64,000 nt of DNA, taken from the NCBI GenBank assembly GCA_027489175.1, contig JAIYAE010000019.1, positions 186,001 through 250,000 of the forward strand. The letters are read 5' to 3'. Shown piece after piece: positions 32,641 to 43,370 of this stretch. Origin of the DNA: Rhodobacter sp. Lineage in GTDB: Bacteria > Pseudomonadota > Alphaproteobacteria > Rhodobacterales > Rhodobacteraceae. Position 1 is the stretch's first letter; the number at the start of each line of letters is the position of its first letter. Under the pieces are notes generated by a model that saw only the letters and a list, made by a program, of their open reading frames with translations, had not been told where the DNA came from and did not search any database. The translations under genes were made by a program, and so were the position numbers.

Positions 32641-34353
32641 ATGACCAAATTTTCCGACCTCGCGCTGGACCCGCGCGTACTTCAGGCCGTTTCCGAAGCT
32701 GGCTATGAAACCCCCACCCCGATCCAGGCACAGGCCATTCCCGAAGCGCTGAAGGGCCGCGATGTCCTGGGGATCGCCCAGACCGGCACCGGCAAGACGG
32801 CAAGCTTTACGCTGCCGATGATCACGCTCTTGGGTCAGGGCCGCGCCCGCGCCCGGATGCCGCGCAGTCTGGTGCTGGCGCCCACCCGCGAACTGGCGGC
32901 GCAAGTCGCCGAGAACTTCGACATCTATGCCAAGCACACAAAGCTGACCAAGGCGCTCTTGATTGGCGGCGTGTCCTTTGGGGAGCAGGACAAGCTGATT
33001 GACCGCGGCGTCGATGTGCTGATCGCCACGCCCGGCCGCCTGCTGGACCATTTCGAACGCGGCAAGCTGTTGCTGACCGGCGTGCAGATCATGGTGGTGG
33101 ATGAGGCGGACCGGATGCTGGATATGGGGTTCATTCCCGATATCGAGCGGATCTTCCAGCTGACCCCCTTCACCCGTCAGACGATGTTCTATTCGGCCAC
33201 CATGGCTCCGGAAATCGAACGGATCACCAACACCTTCCTGACCAATCCGGCCAAGATCGAAGTGGCGCGTCAGGCGACGGCCTCGCTTACGATCACCCAG
33301 GCGCTGGTTGAGGTGAAGCCTGCGCGCAAGGACCAGACCTTTGCCGAAAAGCGGTCTGTCCTGCGGGCACTGATCCGCGCCGAGGGTGAGGCCTGCACCA
33401 ACGCGATCATCTTCTGCAACCGGAAGATGGATGTGGATGTGGTGGCGAAGTCTTTGAAATCACATGGTTTCAATGCGGCCCCCATCCATGGCGATCTGGA
33501 GCAGTCGCAGCGCATGAAGACGCTGGACGCGTTCCGGGATGGCACGCTGCATCTCCTCGTCGCGTCAGACGTGGCGGCGCGGGGTCTGGACATTCCGGCG
33601 GTCAGCCATGTGTTCAACTTTGACGTGCCATCGCATCCCGAGGATTACGTCCACCGCATCGGCCGGACGGGCCGTGCCGGGCGGCTGGGCAAGGCCTATA
33701 CGATCTCGGTCCCGTCGGACGCGAAGTATCTGGCGGCGATCGAAAGCCTGGTGAAGATGGAAATCCCGAAGGGCAGCCTGCCCGAAGGCTATGTCCCCGA
33801 CACCAGCGAAGCCGGACCCGAGCGTCCGCGCGAAGAGCGCAGCCCGCGTGGCCGTGACCGTGAACGCGGCGGTCGTGGGCGCGAGCGCGACCGCGCACCG
33901 AAACCGCATGACGAAATGGCGGCGATGGCTCCGGTGGTTGTGGCCGCGAAAGTTGACCAGCCAGCCCCCGTCGTGGCTGTTGCGGCGGCCGAGGCCGTTG
34001 CCGAGGTTCGGACCGAGGTCCGGTCCGATGTCAGGTCTGGGGCCCGGCCCGAACGGTCGGAACGGCCCGAACGGTCGGAAGGTCGGCGGGATGGGCGGGA
34101 TCGGCGCGATGCCGCTCAGCGGGACGAGCGTCCGCGTGAGGACCGGCCCCGGGATGACCGCCAGCGCGATGATCGTGCCCGGGATGATCGGTCTCGGGAT
34201 GATCGGGCGCGCGACTATCGCCGCGACCGGGACCTTGGGCCAGCAGTGGTCGGCATGGGCGACCATGTGCCGGATTTCATCCTGCGCAGCTTTGCGATCA
34301 AGACCGTGACCCTGGACGAGGTGGAAGAAGCCGCGACCGGCACGGAAGGCTGA
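32641..34353 (+). CDS. DEAD-box RNA helicase with Arg/Asp-rich tail
   Basis: A 570-residue RhlE-like helicase. Motif Q, motif I (AQTGTGKTASF), motif II (DEAD in VVDEADRML), motif III (YSATMAP) and motif VI (HRIGRTGRAG) are all present within residues about 1-375. The C-terminus (about 420-570) is low-complexity: first an RGR/RER block, then an Ala/Val-rich spacer, then RDDR-type repeats (RDDRQRDDRARDDRSR...). Such tails are usually disordered and promote RNA binding or condensation. It unwinds structured RNA, likely in ribosome assembly or RNA decay. Confidence 0.92.
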   Translation: MTKFSDLALDPRVLQAVSEAGYETPTPIQAQAIPEALKGRDVLGIAQTGTGKTASFTLPMITLLGQGRARARMPRSLVLAPTRELAAQVAENFDIYAKHTKLTKALLIGGVSFGEQDKLIDRGVDVLIATPGRLLDHFERGKLLLTGVQIMVVDEADRMLDMGFIPDIERIFQLTPFTRQTMFYSATMAPEIERITNTFLTNPAKIEVARQATASLTITQALVEVKPARKDQTFAEKRSVLRALIRAEGEACTNAIIFCNRKMDVDVVAKSLKSHGFNAAPIHGDLEQSQRMKTLDAFRDGTLHLLVASDVAARGLDIPAVSHVFNFDVPSHPEDYVHRIGRTGRAGRLGKAYTISVPSDAKYLAAIESLVKMEIPKGSLPEGYVPDTSEAGPERPREERSPRGRDRERGGRGRERDRAPKPHDEMAAMAPVVVAAKVDQPAPVVAVAAAEAVAEVRTEVRSDVRSGARPERSERPERSEGRRDGRDRRDAAQRDERPREDRPRDDRQRDDRARDDRSRDDRARDYRRDRDLGPAVVGMGDHVPDFILRSFAIKTVTLDEVEEAATGTEG

Positions 34354-34372
34354 TTGCCAGCCCTTTGAACGC

Positions 34373-34400
34373 AAAAGGCCCCGACTGTGTCGGGGCCTTT
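34373..34400. terminator. Bidirectional intrinsic terminator
   Basis: AAAGGCCCCGAC / GTCGGGGCCTTT (34374-34385 and 34389-34400), a perfect 12-bp stem with a three-base loop, with T runs on both strands. It lies between the convergent helicase and RNase J genes and can end transcription from both sides. Confidence 0.92.
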
Positions 34401-34419
34401 GTCATTTCAGGTAGCTGGG

Positions 34420-36096
34420 TTATTCGGCGACGAGGCGGCTGATGACGACCGTCACTTCGGGTTTTTTGCCGATCTCCTCCATCGCGATCTGGCGCAGGAC
34501 CTTGCGGATCTCTTCCTCAAGCTTGGCGTCGTCCTTCAGCAGCTTCTTGCCGGCGCGGTCGATGAAATCGGCCAGATCCGCCTCGATCGTCTCGACCAGC
34601 GGGCGGTCGCCGCGGCCAGTGGTGGGCAGGCCCATGAGTTCGACCCAAGGCTCGCCCATTGGCTCGTCGGTTTCATCCAGGATCACCGTGACCAGCGCAT
34701 GGCCGTTCAGCGCCATGCGGATCCGGTCGCGCACCACGCCATCCAGCGCGCCGATCAGGGCGGTGCCGTCAAGGTAGACGCGGCCAGTCTCGATATACTC
34801 AGCCACTTCGGGCACATCGCCGCTGAGGTCGATCATCATGCCGTTCACGGCCACGGTCGCGGCAATCCCGGCCTCGGTCGCGATGCGGGCGTGTTCGCGC
34901 AGATGGCGGTGTTCACCGTGCATCGGGATCAGCATGTCGGGCAGGACAAGGCGGTGGACGTGTTCAAGGTCCGGGCGGTTCGCGTGGCCCGAGACGTGGT
35001 ACTTGCCGCCCGCGTCATCGACCACGTTCACGCCCATTTCCGAATAGGCGTTCCAGATGCGCAGCACGTCGCGTTCATTGCCCGGGATGGTCTTGGAGGA
35101 GAACAGGAACGTGTCCCCCTCTTTCATCTGAAGGCCAAGGTATTTGCCACGGGAAAGCTGGGCGCTTGCGGCGCGGCGTTCGCCCTGGCTGCCGGTGACC
35201 AAGAGCATCAGGTTCTTGCGCGGGATTTCCAGCGCCTCTTCCGGGCTGACGGTCCGGGGAAAACCAGACAGAACGCCCGTCTCTTCCGCAGCGCCGATCA
35301 TCTTCTTCATCGACCGGCCAAGGACACAGATCGTGCGGTCCGCCGCGCGGGCGGCTTCGGCCAGCGTCTTCAGGCGGGCGACGTTCGACCCGAAGGTCGT
35401 AGCAGCGACCATGCCGGCGGCGCCCTTGATCAGCTCGGTCAAGGCCGGGCCGAGGGTGCTTTCCGAGCGGCCTTCATGGGTGGAAAACACGTTCGTCGAA
35501 TCGCACATCATCGCCTTGACCGGGCGTTCCTTGACGATTTCGGCAATGCGGGCGTCTTCCCAAGCCTCACCCACCACGGGGTTGTGGTCGATCTTGAAGT
35601 CAGCGCTGTGGAAGATGCGCCCGGCGGGCGTGTCGATCACGAGGGCCGAGCTTTCCGGGATGGAATGCGAGACGGGGACGAACTGCACCTTGAAGGGGCC
35701 AACCTCAATTGCCGCAGGGCGCGCCTCAACCGTGACGATCTGGTCAACCGGCAGACCCGCCTCGTCAAACTTCAGCCGGCCAATGGTGGCGGTGAAGCGG
35801 CGGCAGTAGATCTTCTTTTGCAGCTGCGGCCAAAGCCGACCGATGGCACCAATGTGATCTTCATGCGCGTGGGTGATGAAGATCGCTTCCAGCCGGTCAA
35901 CCCGTTCCGCCAGCCAGGAAATGTCGGGCATGATCAGATCCACCCCCGGTGAGCCGTCCATGTCGGGGAAGGTGACCCCGAGGTCGACCAGGATCAGCCG
36001 TTCCTTGCCGGCAGGCCCGTAGCCGTAGACGTAGGCGTTCATGCCGATCTCCCCGGCGCCGCCGAGGGGAAGGTAGATCAGGCGGTTCACAGTCAT
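34420..36096 (-). CDS. rnj: Ribonuclease J
   Basis: A 558-residue metallo-beta-lactamase-fold RNase. The zinc-binding motif is HAHEDHIGA, with a further metal Asp-type region (FHSADFKID), and the beta-CASP portion includes MLLVTGSQGE. RNase J acts as a 5'-3' exonuclease and endonuclease in mRNA and rRNA processing. It is the last gene of the nuo-birA-coaX-rnj unit; its start overlaps coaX by four bases (ATGA). Confidence 0.92.
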   Translation of the reverse strand: MTVNRLIYLPLGGAGEIGMNAYVYGYGPAGKERLILVDLGVTFPDMDGSPGVDLIMPDISWLAERVDRLEAIFITHAHEDHIGAIGRLWPQLQKKIYCRRFTATIGRLKFDEAGLPVDQIVTVEARPAAIEVGPFKVQFVPVSHSIPESSALVIDTPAGRIFHSADFKIDHNPVVGEAWEDARIAEIVKERPVKAMMCDSTNVFSTHEGRSESTLGPALTELIKGAAGMVAATTFGSNVARLKTLAEAARAADRTICVLGRSMKKMIGAAEETGVLSGFPRTVSPEEALEIPRKNLMLLVTGSQGERRAASAQLSRGKYLGLQMKEGDTFLFSSKTIPGNERDVLRIWNAYSEMGVNVVDDAGGKYHVSGHANRPDLEHVHRLVLPDMLIPMHGEHRHLREHARIATEAGIAATVAVNGMMIDLSGDVPEVAEYIETGRVYLDGTALIGALDGVVRDRIRMALNGHALVTVILDETDEPMGEPWVELMGLPTTGRGDRPLVETIEADLADFIDRAGKKLLKDDAKLEEEIRKVLRQIAMEEIGKKPEVTVVISRLVAE

Positions 36097-36866
36097 GCGG
36101 TTTCCTTGTTGTAATCGTGAATCAGGACGAGGCCATGCATCGTCAGATCATCCTCGATAGATTGAAATAGCGTTGTTCCTTGGGCGAAAAGAGAGGCAAG
36201 CCCCCCGGTCGCAATCACTTTCATGGGCCGGTCACGTTCACGCCTTATGGCGCCAATGATGCCGTCGATCAGCCCGACATAGCCCCAATACACGCCAGAC
36301 TGCATGCAGGCCACCGTATTCGTGCCGATCACCCGGTCGGGTTTCGCCACGTCGATATGCGGCAGGGCGGCAGCGGCGTTGTGCAAAGCCTCAAGCGACA
36401 GGTTGACGCCGGGCGCGATGACCCCGCCGACATAAGCGCCGTCATGGTCGACGACGTCAAAGGTGGTGGCGGTGCCGAAGTCGACGACGATCAGATCGCC
36501 GCCGTGCCGGTCATGGCCTGCCACGGTGTTGACCAGCCGGTCGGGGCCGACGGTCGTGCCCTGATCGACGCGCGGTGGGACGGGCAGCTTGCAGTCAGGC
36601 TTGCCGACGACCAGCGGGCGACAGCCGAAGTAGCGGTCGCAGAGGACGCGCAGGTTGAAGACGACGCGCGGCACGGTCGAAGAGATGATCGCCTCGGTCA
36701 CCGTGGCTTCGGTCTTCGTCAGCGCCAGAAGGCTGGAGAGCCAGACGAAATACTCATCCGCCGTGCGCTTGTGGTCGGTGGCGATGCGCCAGGTGGCGAT
36801 GAACCTTGTCCCGTTCCAGATGGAAAAGACGGTGTTGGTGTTGCCGCAATCGATGGCGAGAAGCAT
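36093..36866 (-). CDS. coaX: Type III pantothenate kinase
   Basis: A 257-residue ASKHA-fold kinase that catalyses the first step of coenzyme A synthesis. The N-terminal MLLAIDCGNTNTVFSIW phosphate-binding loop, the DFGTATTFD motif and the GGVIAPGVNLS segment are the family signatures. ATG 36866 (family-like MLLAIDCGN start) is used rather than GTG 36872. It overlaps rnj by four bases. Confidence 0.94.
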   Translation of the reverse strand: MLLAIDCGNTNTVFSIWNGTRFIATWRIATDHKRTADEYFVWLSSLLALTKTEATVTEAIISSTVPRVVFNLRVLCDRYFGCRPLVVGKPDCKLPVPPRVDQGTTVGPDRLVNTVAGHDRHGGDLIVVDFGTATTFDVVDHDGAYVGGVIAPGVNLSLEALHNAAAALPHIDVAKPDRVIGTNTVACMQSGVYWGYVGLIDGIIGAIRRERDRPMKVIATGGLASLFAQGTTLFQSIEDDLTMHGLVLIHDYNKETA

Positions 36867-36893
36867 GGGCACCCCGTTATAAGGTCAGCGAAC

Positions 36894-36918
36894 CACGATT
36901 TTTCGGCGAAAAATCGTG
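36894..36918. repeat. Perfect palindrome between birA and coaX
   Basis: CACGATTTTTC-ggc-GAAAAATCGTG, perfect 11-bp arms with a three-base loop. It is a single copy of the palindrome type seen doubled at 19383-19463. It lies in the 63-base spacer between birA and coaX and could form a stem-loop in the long transcript. Confidence 0.65.
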
Positions 36919-36929
36919 CCCGGGTCGGG

Positions 36930-37682
36930 TCAAAAGAACACCTCGGCAGCGGGGATGGCAAGGGGTCCGGCGGGCGTGCCGAGGATCAGGTTGCCCGTCG
37001 CGTCGATGGTCTGGAAGGTGCCTACATGGGTGTCGTGCCCAGTGCGGGCGCGGATCGGCTCTCCCAACCGGGCGGCGTGGGACAGCCAGGCCGTGCGCAG
37101 GGGGGCGAAACCTTCGGTCTGGAACGTGGCCTCCCATCTGGCATAGGCGGGGGCGAGGGCGTGAAGGAACACCTCGGGCGTGATGCGGTGGCCGGTTTCT
37201 TGCAGCAGGCTGACTGGCGGGACGGCGCCGGGTTCGACTGTCGCAGGATCAGGGGCGGCGATCAGGTTGACACCAATGCCGATGCAGAGGACCGGATTTG
37301 CGGTGCCGAGGCCCGCGCTTTCCAGCAGGATGCCCGCCAGTTTACCACCGTTCAAGAGGACGTCGTTCGGCCATTTCAGCGTGAAGCTGTCCGGCAGACC
37401 GGTCAGCGCCACGCAGGCATCCTGCAGCGCAAGGGCGGCGGCGAAGGAGCGGAGGGCGACGGTCTCAGCCGGTTCCACCGGCTTCAGGACCAGGGTGGCG
37501 TAAAGGTTGCCAAGCGGGCTGGACCAGGGCCGCGACCGGCGGCCCCGGCCTGCGGTTTGCAGCCCGGCGCTGATCCAGGTTGGACCGGTCAGCCCGGCTG
37601 CGCGGCGGAAGCCTTCGGCGTTGGTGCTGTCAATCTCGGCCAGGGCAATATGGCTCGCCCCGGCAGTTGCGTCAGAGGACAA
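36930..37682 (-). CDS. birA: Biotin-[acetyl-CoA-carboxylase] ligase
   Basis: A 250-residue BirA without an N-terminal DNA-binding domain. The biotinyl-AMP motif region ([20 protein letters not shown]) and the [12 protein letters not shown] [17 protein letters not shown] are typical. It attaches biotin to acetyl-CoA carboxylase. The frame begins with a TTG (37682) inside the end of nuoN; no nearby ATG fits the family, so translation may start at this TTG by coupling. A biotin ligase after the complex I genes is also known in Paracoccus. Confidence 0.9.
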   Translation of the reverse strand: MSSDATAGASHIALAEIDSTNAEGFRRAAGLTGPTWISAGLQTAGRGRRSRPWSSPLGNLYATLVLKPVEPAETVALRSFAAALALQDACVALTGLPDSFTLKWPNDVLLNGGKLAGILLESAGLGTANPVLCIGIGVNLIAAPDPATVEPGAVPPVSLLQETGHRITPEVFLHALAPAYARWEATFQTEGFAPLRTAWLSHAARLGEPIRARTGHDTHVGTFQTIDATGNLILGTPAGPLAIPAAEVFF

Positions 37683-39108
37683 GCGCGTCAGCCGCGATTT
37701 TGGCGGGGCCTTCGATCCCGAACAGGTTGATGACGCCCAGCACCATGATCGCGGCGACGGCCATCAGCATGACCCACTGGACCGGCGCCATGCGGCTTTC
37801 CGCGGGCTCCTGCTCGGCGCCGAAATACATGAAGTACACCAGGCGCAGGTAGTAAAAGGCCCCGATGACCGAGGCGACCGCGCCGACCAGCGCCAACCAG
37901 GTCATGCCCGCATCGACCGCGGCCTTCAGGACGTAGAACTTGCCGAAGAAGCCCAGCATCGGCGGCACGCCTGCGAGCGAGAAGAGGAGGACCAGCATGG
38001 CGAGGGCCTTCAAAGGCTCCGCCTTGGCGAACTGGTTCAAGCTGGCGATGTCGCTGACCGGGCGGCCGTTGCGTTCAAGCGACAGGATGAAAGCAAAGGT
38101 GCCGATGTTCATGGTAACGTAGATCGCCATGTAGATCAGCGTGGCCTGAATGCCATAAGCGGTGCCGACCGCGACGCCGATCAGCGCATAGCCCATGTGG
38201 GCGATGGAGGAATAGGCCATCAGGCGTTTGATGTCCTTCTGGCCGATGGCGGCGACGGCCCCGAGCGCCATGGACGCCACCGCAAGCCCCGCCAGAACCT
38301 GGCCCCATTGGCCGGGCACCCCGCCGAACGCATCCTGCACAAGCCGCGCGATCAGGGCCATGGCGGCCACCTTGGGCGCAGTTGCGAAGAAGGCGGTGAC
38401 GGGGGTGGGCGAGCCTTCGTAGACGTCCGGCGTCCACATGTGGAAGGGTGCGGCGCTGACCTTGAAGGCCAGACCCGCCAGCATGAACACAAGGCCGAAG
38501 AGCAGGCCCAAGGGCACGCCATCCTGCACGGTGGACAGGATGCCCGCGAATTGCGTGGTGCCCGCATAGCCATAAACCAGCGAGGCACCGTAAAGGAGGA
38601 GGCCTGACGACAGCGCGCCAAGGACGAAATACTTCAGCCCGGCCTCTGACGACTTGGCACTGTCCCGGCGCAAGCTGGCGACGACATAGAGGGCGAGGGA
38701 CTGCAGTTCCAGCCCCATGTAAAGGGTCATCAGGTCAGCGGCTGACACCATGACCATCATGCCCACGACCGACAGGGCGACCAGGATCGGATATTCAAAG
38801 CGCAACAGATCCCGCCGCGACATGTAATCCTGGCCCATCACCAGCACGGCAGCGGCGGAAAGAAGGATCGTCACCTTGGCAAAACGGGCGAAAGGATCGT
38901 CGACGAACAGGCCGTTGAACACCAGCCGCTCGCCCGTCCCGCGCACGCCGATGTAAAGCGCCAGCGCCACGAAGAGGCCCGCCGTGGCCCAGACCAGCGC
39001 CACGGCCATCTTGTCCTTGGTGGTGTAGACCCCGAACATGAGGGCGGCCAGCGCATAGCCGGACAGCAGGATCTCGGGCAGGAGGGTCTGGAAATCAACG
39101 GACGTCAT
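37672..39108 (-). CDS. nuoN: NADH-quinone oxidoreductase subunit N
   Basis: A 478-residue antiporter-like membrane subunit of complex I, with about 14 predicted helices. A conserved proton-channel lysine/glutamate pattern is seen around [17 protein letters not shown] and [23 protein letters not shown] 39108 ([13 protein letters not shown]) fits the family N-terminus. Its end overlaps birA by 11 bases. Confidence 0.93.
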   Translation of the reverse strand: MTSVDFQTLLPEILLSGYALAALMFGVYTTKDKMAVALVWATAGLFVALALYIGVRGTGERLVFNGLFVDDPFARFAKVTILLSAAAVLVMGQDYMSRRDLLRFEYPILVALSVVGMMVMVSAADLMTLYMGLELQSLALYVVASLRRDSAKSSEAGLKYFVLGALSSGLLLYGASLVYGYAGTTQFAGILSTVQDGVPLGLLFGLVFMLAGLAFKVSAAPFHMWTPDVYEGSPTPVTAFFATAPKVAAMALIARLVQDAFGGVPGQWGQVLAGLAVASMALGAVAAIGQKDIKRLMAYSSIAHMGYALIGVAVGTAYGIQATLIYMAIYVTMNIGTFAFILSLERNGRPVSDIASLNQFAKAEPLKALAMLVLLFSLAGVPPMLGFFGKFYVLKAAVDAGMTWLALVGAVASVIGAFYYLRLVYFMYFGAEQEPAESRMAPVQWVMLMAVAAIMVLGVINLFGIEGPAKIAADALVL

Positions 39109-39118
39109 CGGCGCAACC

Positions 39119-40657
39119 TCAGTGCAGGGCCACTTGCGCGCCATCGGCGGGCAAAGCGGCAGTATAGTCGGACACAAGGGCGGTCACCGACGGCCCGATG
39201 ATATCAGTCACGAGGCTTGGGTAGACGCCAAGGATCAGGGTCATGGCGATGAGGGGGGCGAAGATCACCTTCTCGCGCCGGTCCATGTCAGTGATGGAGC
39301 GCAGCGCCTCTTTGATGAGGTCCCCAAAGACCACCCGGCGATAGAGCCAGAGGGCATAGGCGGCCGACAGGATCACCCCGGTGGCCGCTACGGCGGCGAC
39401 CCAAGTATTGACCTGGAAGACCCCCATCAGCGTCAGGAACTCACCCACAAAACCGCTGGTCCCGGGCAGGCCCACGTTGGCCATGGTGAAGAACATGAAC
39501 ACCAGCGCATAGGACGGCATCCGGTTCACAAGGCCGCCATAGGCCGCAATTTCCCGCGTGTGCATCCGGTCGTAGATGACGCCGACGCAGAGGAACAAAG
39601 CACCCGAGATGAAGCCATGGCTGATCATCTGGAAGATCGCGCCATCGACCCCCTGCTGGTTCACAGAGAAGATGCCCATGGTCACAAAGCCCATGTGCGC
39701 CACCGAAGAATAGGCGATCAGCTTCTTCATGTCGGTCTGCGCCAGCGCCACCAGCGAGGTGTAGACGATGGCGATGGCGGACATCCACAAGACCAAAGGC
39801 GCCATCACGTCCGACCCCACCGGGAACATCGGCAGGCTGAAACGCAGGAAGCCGTAGCCGCCCATCTTCAAGAGGATCGCGGCCAGCACCACGGACCCGG
39901 CGGTCGGGGCCTGGACGTGCGCATCGGGCAGCCAGGTGTGAACCGGCCACATCGGCATCTTCACCGCGAAGCTGGCGAAGAAGGCGAGGAACAGCATGGT
40001 CTGCGACCCGCCGACGACGTGGAAGCCAAGGACCGAAATCGTCTCGGACCCGAAGTCATGCACCAGGAGGTCAACAATATCGGTGGTGCCGGCATCGAAA
40101 TACATCGCGATCATCGCGACCAGCATCAGGACCGAGCCGAGGAAGGTGTAAAGGAAGAATTTGAAGGCGGCGTAGATCCGTTCCTTGCCGCCCCAGATGC
40201 CGATGATGAGGAACATCGGGATCAGGCCCGCCTCGAAGAAGAGGTAGAAAAGCACAAGGTCAAGCGCGCAGAAGACGCCCAGCATCAGCGTTTCCAGGAC
40301 CAGAAACGCGATCATGTATTCCTTCACCCGGGTTTCCACGTTCCAGCAGGCGTAGATCGTGATCGGCATCAGGAAGGTCGTGAGCATCACGAAGAGGATG
40401 GAAATCCCATCGACCCCCATCTTGTAGGTCAGGCCAAGGATCCATTCCCGCTCTTCCACGAACTGGAAACCGGTGTTTGACGGATCGAAGCGGAGGAGCA
40501 CGAAGAGCGAGATCACGAAGGTCGCGCTGGTGGTGAAGAGGGCAAGCCACTTCGCCCCCTGACGCGCCGCCGCGTCATCGCCCCGCATGAAAAGCGCAAG
40601 GATGATGGCCGCGACAAGGGGCAGGAAGGTGATGATCGACAGAAGCTGGTTTTCCAT
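39119..40657 (-). CDS. nuoM: NADH-quinone oxidoreductase subunit M
   Basis: A 512-residue antiporter-like membrane subunit of complex I with about 14 helices. The proton-translocating half-channel motifs are visible in [18 protein letters not shown] and the later [20 protein letters not shown]. It follows nuoL by 12 bases and precedes nuoN by 10, in the standard L-M-N order. Confidence 0.95.
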   Translation of the reverse strand: MENQLLSIITFLPLVAAIILALFMRGDDAAARQGAKWLALFTTSATFVISLFVLLRFDPSNTGFQFVEEREWILGLTYKMGVDGISILFVMLTTFLMPITIYACWNVETRVKEYMIAFLVLETLMLGVFCALDLVLFYLFFEAGLIPMFLIIGIWGGKERIYAAFKFFLYTFLGSVLMLVAMIAMYFDAGTTDIVDLLVHDFGSETISVLGFHVVGGSQTMLFLAFFASFAVKMPMWPVHTWLPDAHVQAPTAGSVVLAAILLKMGGYGFLRFSLPMFPVGSDVMAPLVLWMSAIAIVYTSLVALAQTDMKKLIAYSSVAHMGFVTMGIFSVNQQGVDGAIFQMISHGFISGALFLCVGVIYDRMHTREIAAYGGLVNRMPSYALVFMFFTMANVGLPGTSGFVGEFLTLMGVFQVNTWVAAVAATGVILSAAYALWLYRRVVFGDLIKEALRSITDMDRREKVIFAPLIAMTLILGVYPSLVTDIIGPSVTALVSDYTAALPADGAQVALH

Positions 40658-40669
40658 GATGCGCGCCCC

Positions 40670-42991
40670 TTAATTCGCGCCGCCGAAAAGCGTCATCCAG
40701 GTGACAAGGATGACGATCCCCATGACCATCGCCAAGGCGTAGTGAAAGACATACCCGGACTGCGCGCGCCCGGCGAGGCGGGTGAAGAAGGGAATGATCC
40801 CCAAGGCCACCCCGTTCAGCGACCCGTCGATGACATCGCCGTCACCCTTCTTCCAAAGGAAGGCGCCAACGGCCTTGGCTGGGCGCACGAAGAGGACGTC
40901 GTAAATCTCGTCGAAGTACCACTTGTTCAGAAGGAACAGGTACAGCGGGCGTTGCTGGGTGGCCAGACGGCCCGGCAGGCTGGGGTTCTTGATGTAGAAG
41001 AGCCAGGCCAGCGCAAAGCCAAGCACCATGGCGATGAAGGGCGAGACCTTGACCCAGTTCGGCACGAGGTGCGCCGCGTTGATGATCGTGGTCGGCGCGT
41101 GTTCGGATTTCTCCACCTTGGCGGGGTCAAGCCGGTCATCGACCATGGCCTGTTCGCTTTCGGTGAAGGGCAGTATGACCAGCGCGCCTTGCGGCACAGT
41201 GCCAGTGGCCGCGCTATGGCCTTCAGCGGTGTCGCTGTGGGCTTCCGCCGGGGCGGCCTCGGTTTCCGTGGTGGCGGTTTCGACAGGCGCGGTTTCGGTT
41301 GTCGCGGTTTCGGTGGTCGCGGTTTCGGTGGTGGTCGCTGGTGCGGCCTCAGTGGCGGTTTCAGTGGCGGTTTCGGTGGCGTGATCCTCGCCATACGCCT
41401 CGCCGTGGGCGGCGGTTTCCATGCCGAACCATTGGCGGACGGCGGTTTCCTCGCCGAAGAACACCTTGTACCAGATCATACCCGAGAACATCGCCCCAAG
41501 TGCCAGCACCCCAAGCGGGATCAGCATGACCAGCGGGCTTTCATGCGGCTCATGATGGTCGTCGTGGCCGTGGGTGTCGTGCACGGCGCCATGGTGGTCG
41601 TCATGGCCGTGGGCCGAGTGGTGCGCGCGGCTTTCCCCAAAGAAGGTCATGAACATCAGGCGCCAGCTGTAGAAGCTGGTCATGGCGGCGGCGATCACCA
41701 GCATCCAGAAGGCGTAGTTCGACCCGACATAGGCGCTTTCAATCACCGCGTCCTTCGACAGGAACCCAGCAAAGCCGTAATGCGTCAACGGGATGCCCAC
41801 GCCCGTAATGGCAAGCGTGCCAATCAGCATGGCGGCGAAGGTGTAGGGGATCTTTTTCCGGAGGCCACCGTAGTTCCGCATGTCCTGTTCATGGTGGGTG
41901 GCGTGGATCACGCTCCCCGCCCCAAGGAACAGCATCGCCTTGAAGAAGGCGTGGGTGAAAAGGTGGAACATCGCGACCGAATAGACGCCCACGCCCGCGG
42001 CCACGAACATGTAGCCAAGCTGCGACATGGTGGAATAGGCGATGACGCGCTTGATGTCGTTCTGCACGAGGCCGATGGTTGCGGCCACAAAGGCGGTGGT
42101 GGCCCCAAGGAAGGTGACAAATCCCATCGCCTCGGGCGCGTATTCCATCAGGGGCGACATGCGGCAGACCAGGAACACCCCGGCGGTGACCATGGTTGCG
42201 GCATGGATCAGGGCGGAAACCGGAGTCGGCCCCTCCATCGCGTCCGGGAGCCAGGTGTGCAGGAAAAGCTGCGCCGATTTGCCCATCGCCCCGATGAAGA
42301 GAAGGACGGCAATCAGGTTCGCCGCGTTCCATTCGGCCCAGAGGAAGGTGAGGTTGGTTTCCGCCAGCGCGGGGGCGGCGGCGAAGATGTCGTCAAAGCG
42401 GATGCTGTCGGTCAGAAAGAACAGCGCAAAGATGCCAAGCGCAAAGCCGAAGTCACCGACCCGGTTGACCACGAAAGCCTTGATCGCGGCGGCGTTGGCG
42501 GTGGGCTTGCGGTAGTAAAACCCGATCAGCAGGTAGGACGCGACGCCCACCCCTTCCCAGCCAAAGAACATTTGGATCAGGTTGTCGGCGGTCACCAGCA
42601 TCAGCATGGCGAAGGTGAAGAACGACAGGTACGCAAAGAAGCGGGCCTTGTAATGCTCACCCTCATGCCAGTTGTCGTCATGCGCCATGTAGCCGAAGGA
42701 ATAGAGGTGGACGAGGGCCGAGACCGAGGTCACCACGACCAGCATGATCGCGGTCAGACGGTCCAGCCGGATCGCCCATTCGCTGCCCATCGTGCCGGAT
42801 TCGATCCAGCGCATCAGGACAATGCGCTGCGTCTCACCGTCGAAGGTGACGAAGATCCACCAGGACAACGCGGCGGCAAGGAACACCAGCGAGGTCGCGA
42901 TGACCTGTCCGGCCTTCTCGCCAATCAGACGCCAGCCGAACCCGCAGATCAGCGCCCCGATCAGGGGGGCAAAGAGGATGATCGTTGCCAT
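40670..42991 (-). CDS. nuoL: NADH-quinone oxidoreductase subunit L with long insertions
   Basis: A 773-residue subunit; many NuoL are near 610 residues. The antiporter-like core is intact ([37 protein letters not shown]), and the C-terminal lateral helix region is present. Two insertions account for the extra length: a His/Asp-rich segment (about residues 450-480, HGHDDHH repeats) and a Thr/Glu/Ala-rich segment (about 534-600), the latter encoded by tandem copies of a 15-base unit (GTCGCGGTTTCGGTG-like) in the region 41270-41395. It is the distal proton-pumping subunit. The insertions lie between the antiporter core and the lateral helix. Confidence 0.93.
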   Translation of the reverse strand: MATIILFAPLIGALICGFGWRLIGEKAGQVIATSLVFLAAALSWWIFVTFDGETQRIVLMRWIESGTMGSEWAIRLDRLTAIMLVVVTSVSALVHLYSFGYMAHDDNWHEGEHYKARFFAYLSFFTFAMLMLVTADNLIQMFFGWEGVGVASYLLIGFYYRKPTANAAAIKAFVVNRVGDFGFALGIFALFFLTDSIRFDDIFAAAPALAETNLTFLWAEWNAANLIAVLLFIGAMGKSAQLFLHTWLPDAMEGPTPVSALIHAATMVTAGVFLVCRMSPLMEYAPEAMGFVTFLGATTAFVAATIGLVQNDIKRVIAYSTMSQLGYMFVAAGVGVYSVAMFHLFTHAFFKAMLFLGAGSVIHATHHEQDMRNYGGLRKKIPYTFAAMLIGTLAITGVGIPLTHYGFAGFLSKDAVIESAYVGSNYAFWMLVIAAAMTSFYSWRLMFMTFFGESRAHHSAHGHDDHHGAVHDTHGHDDHHEPHESPLVMLIPLGVLALGAMFSGMIWYKVFFGEETAVRQWFGMETAAHGEAYGEDHATETATETATEAAPATTTETATTETATTETAPVETATTETEAAPAEAHSDTAEGHSAATGTVPQGALVILPFTESEQAMVDDRLDPAKVEKSEHAPTTIINAAHLVPNWVKVSPFIAMVLGFALAWLFYIKNPSLPGRLATQQRPLYLFLLNKWYFDEIYDVLFVRPAKAVGAFLWKKGDGDVIDGSLNGVALGIIPFFTRLAGRAQSGYVFHYALAMVMGIVILVTWMTLFGGAN

Positions 42992-42998
42992 TCTCGTG

Positions 42999-43304
42999 TC
43001 AGCCTTTCATCACGTTGACGTCTTCCACCTCGATCGACCCGCGGTTGCGGAAGAAGACGACGAGGATGGCAAGGCCGATTGCCGCTTCGGCGGCGGCCAC
43101 GGTCAGGACGAACATGGTGAAGACCTGGCCAACAAGGTCCTCCGAGAAGGACGAGAAGGCGACAAGGTTGATGTTCACCGCCAGCAGCATCAGTTCAATC
43201 GACATCAGGATGACGATCACGTTCTTCCGGTTCAGGAAGATCCCGAAGATCCCGATGACGAAAAGGGCCGCAGCCACCGTCAGGTAATGTTCAAGTCCGA
43301 TCAT
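42999..43304 (-). CDS. nuoK: NADH-quinone oxidoreductase subunit K
   Basis: A 101-residue subunit with three membrane helices, the usual size of NuoK. The conserved acidic residues of the E-channel are in [19 protein letters not shown] and [14 protein letters not shown]. It lies seven bases before nuoL. Confidence 0.95.
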   Translation of the reverse strand: MIGLEHYLTVAAALFVIGIFGIFLNRKNVIVILMSIELMLLAVNINLVAFSSFSEDLVGQVFTMFVLTVAAAEAAIGLAILVVFFRNRGSIEVEDVNVMKG

Positions 43305-43370
43305 CTGTCCGTTCCCTCTTGGGCGTCTTGCGGCCCGTTCGTTCCGTGCGACCTTGCGGCCGCTGCCCTT

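Noticed and set aside
40742..43018. 758-codon plus-strand frame opposite nuoL
   Set aside because: It is the antisense shadow of nuoL; its composition (Gly/Arg/His/Asp-rich) is typical for such frames and no domain is visible.
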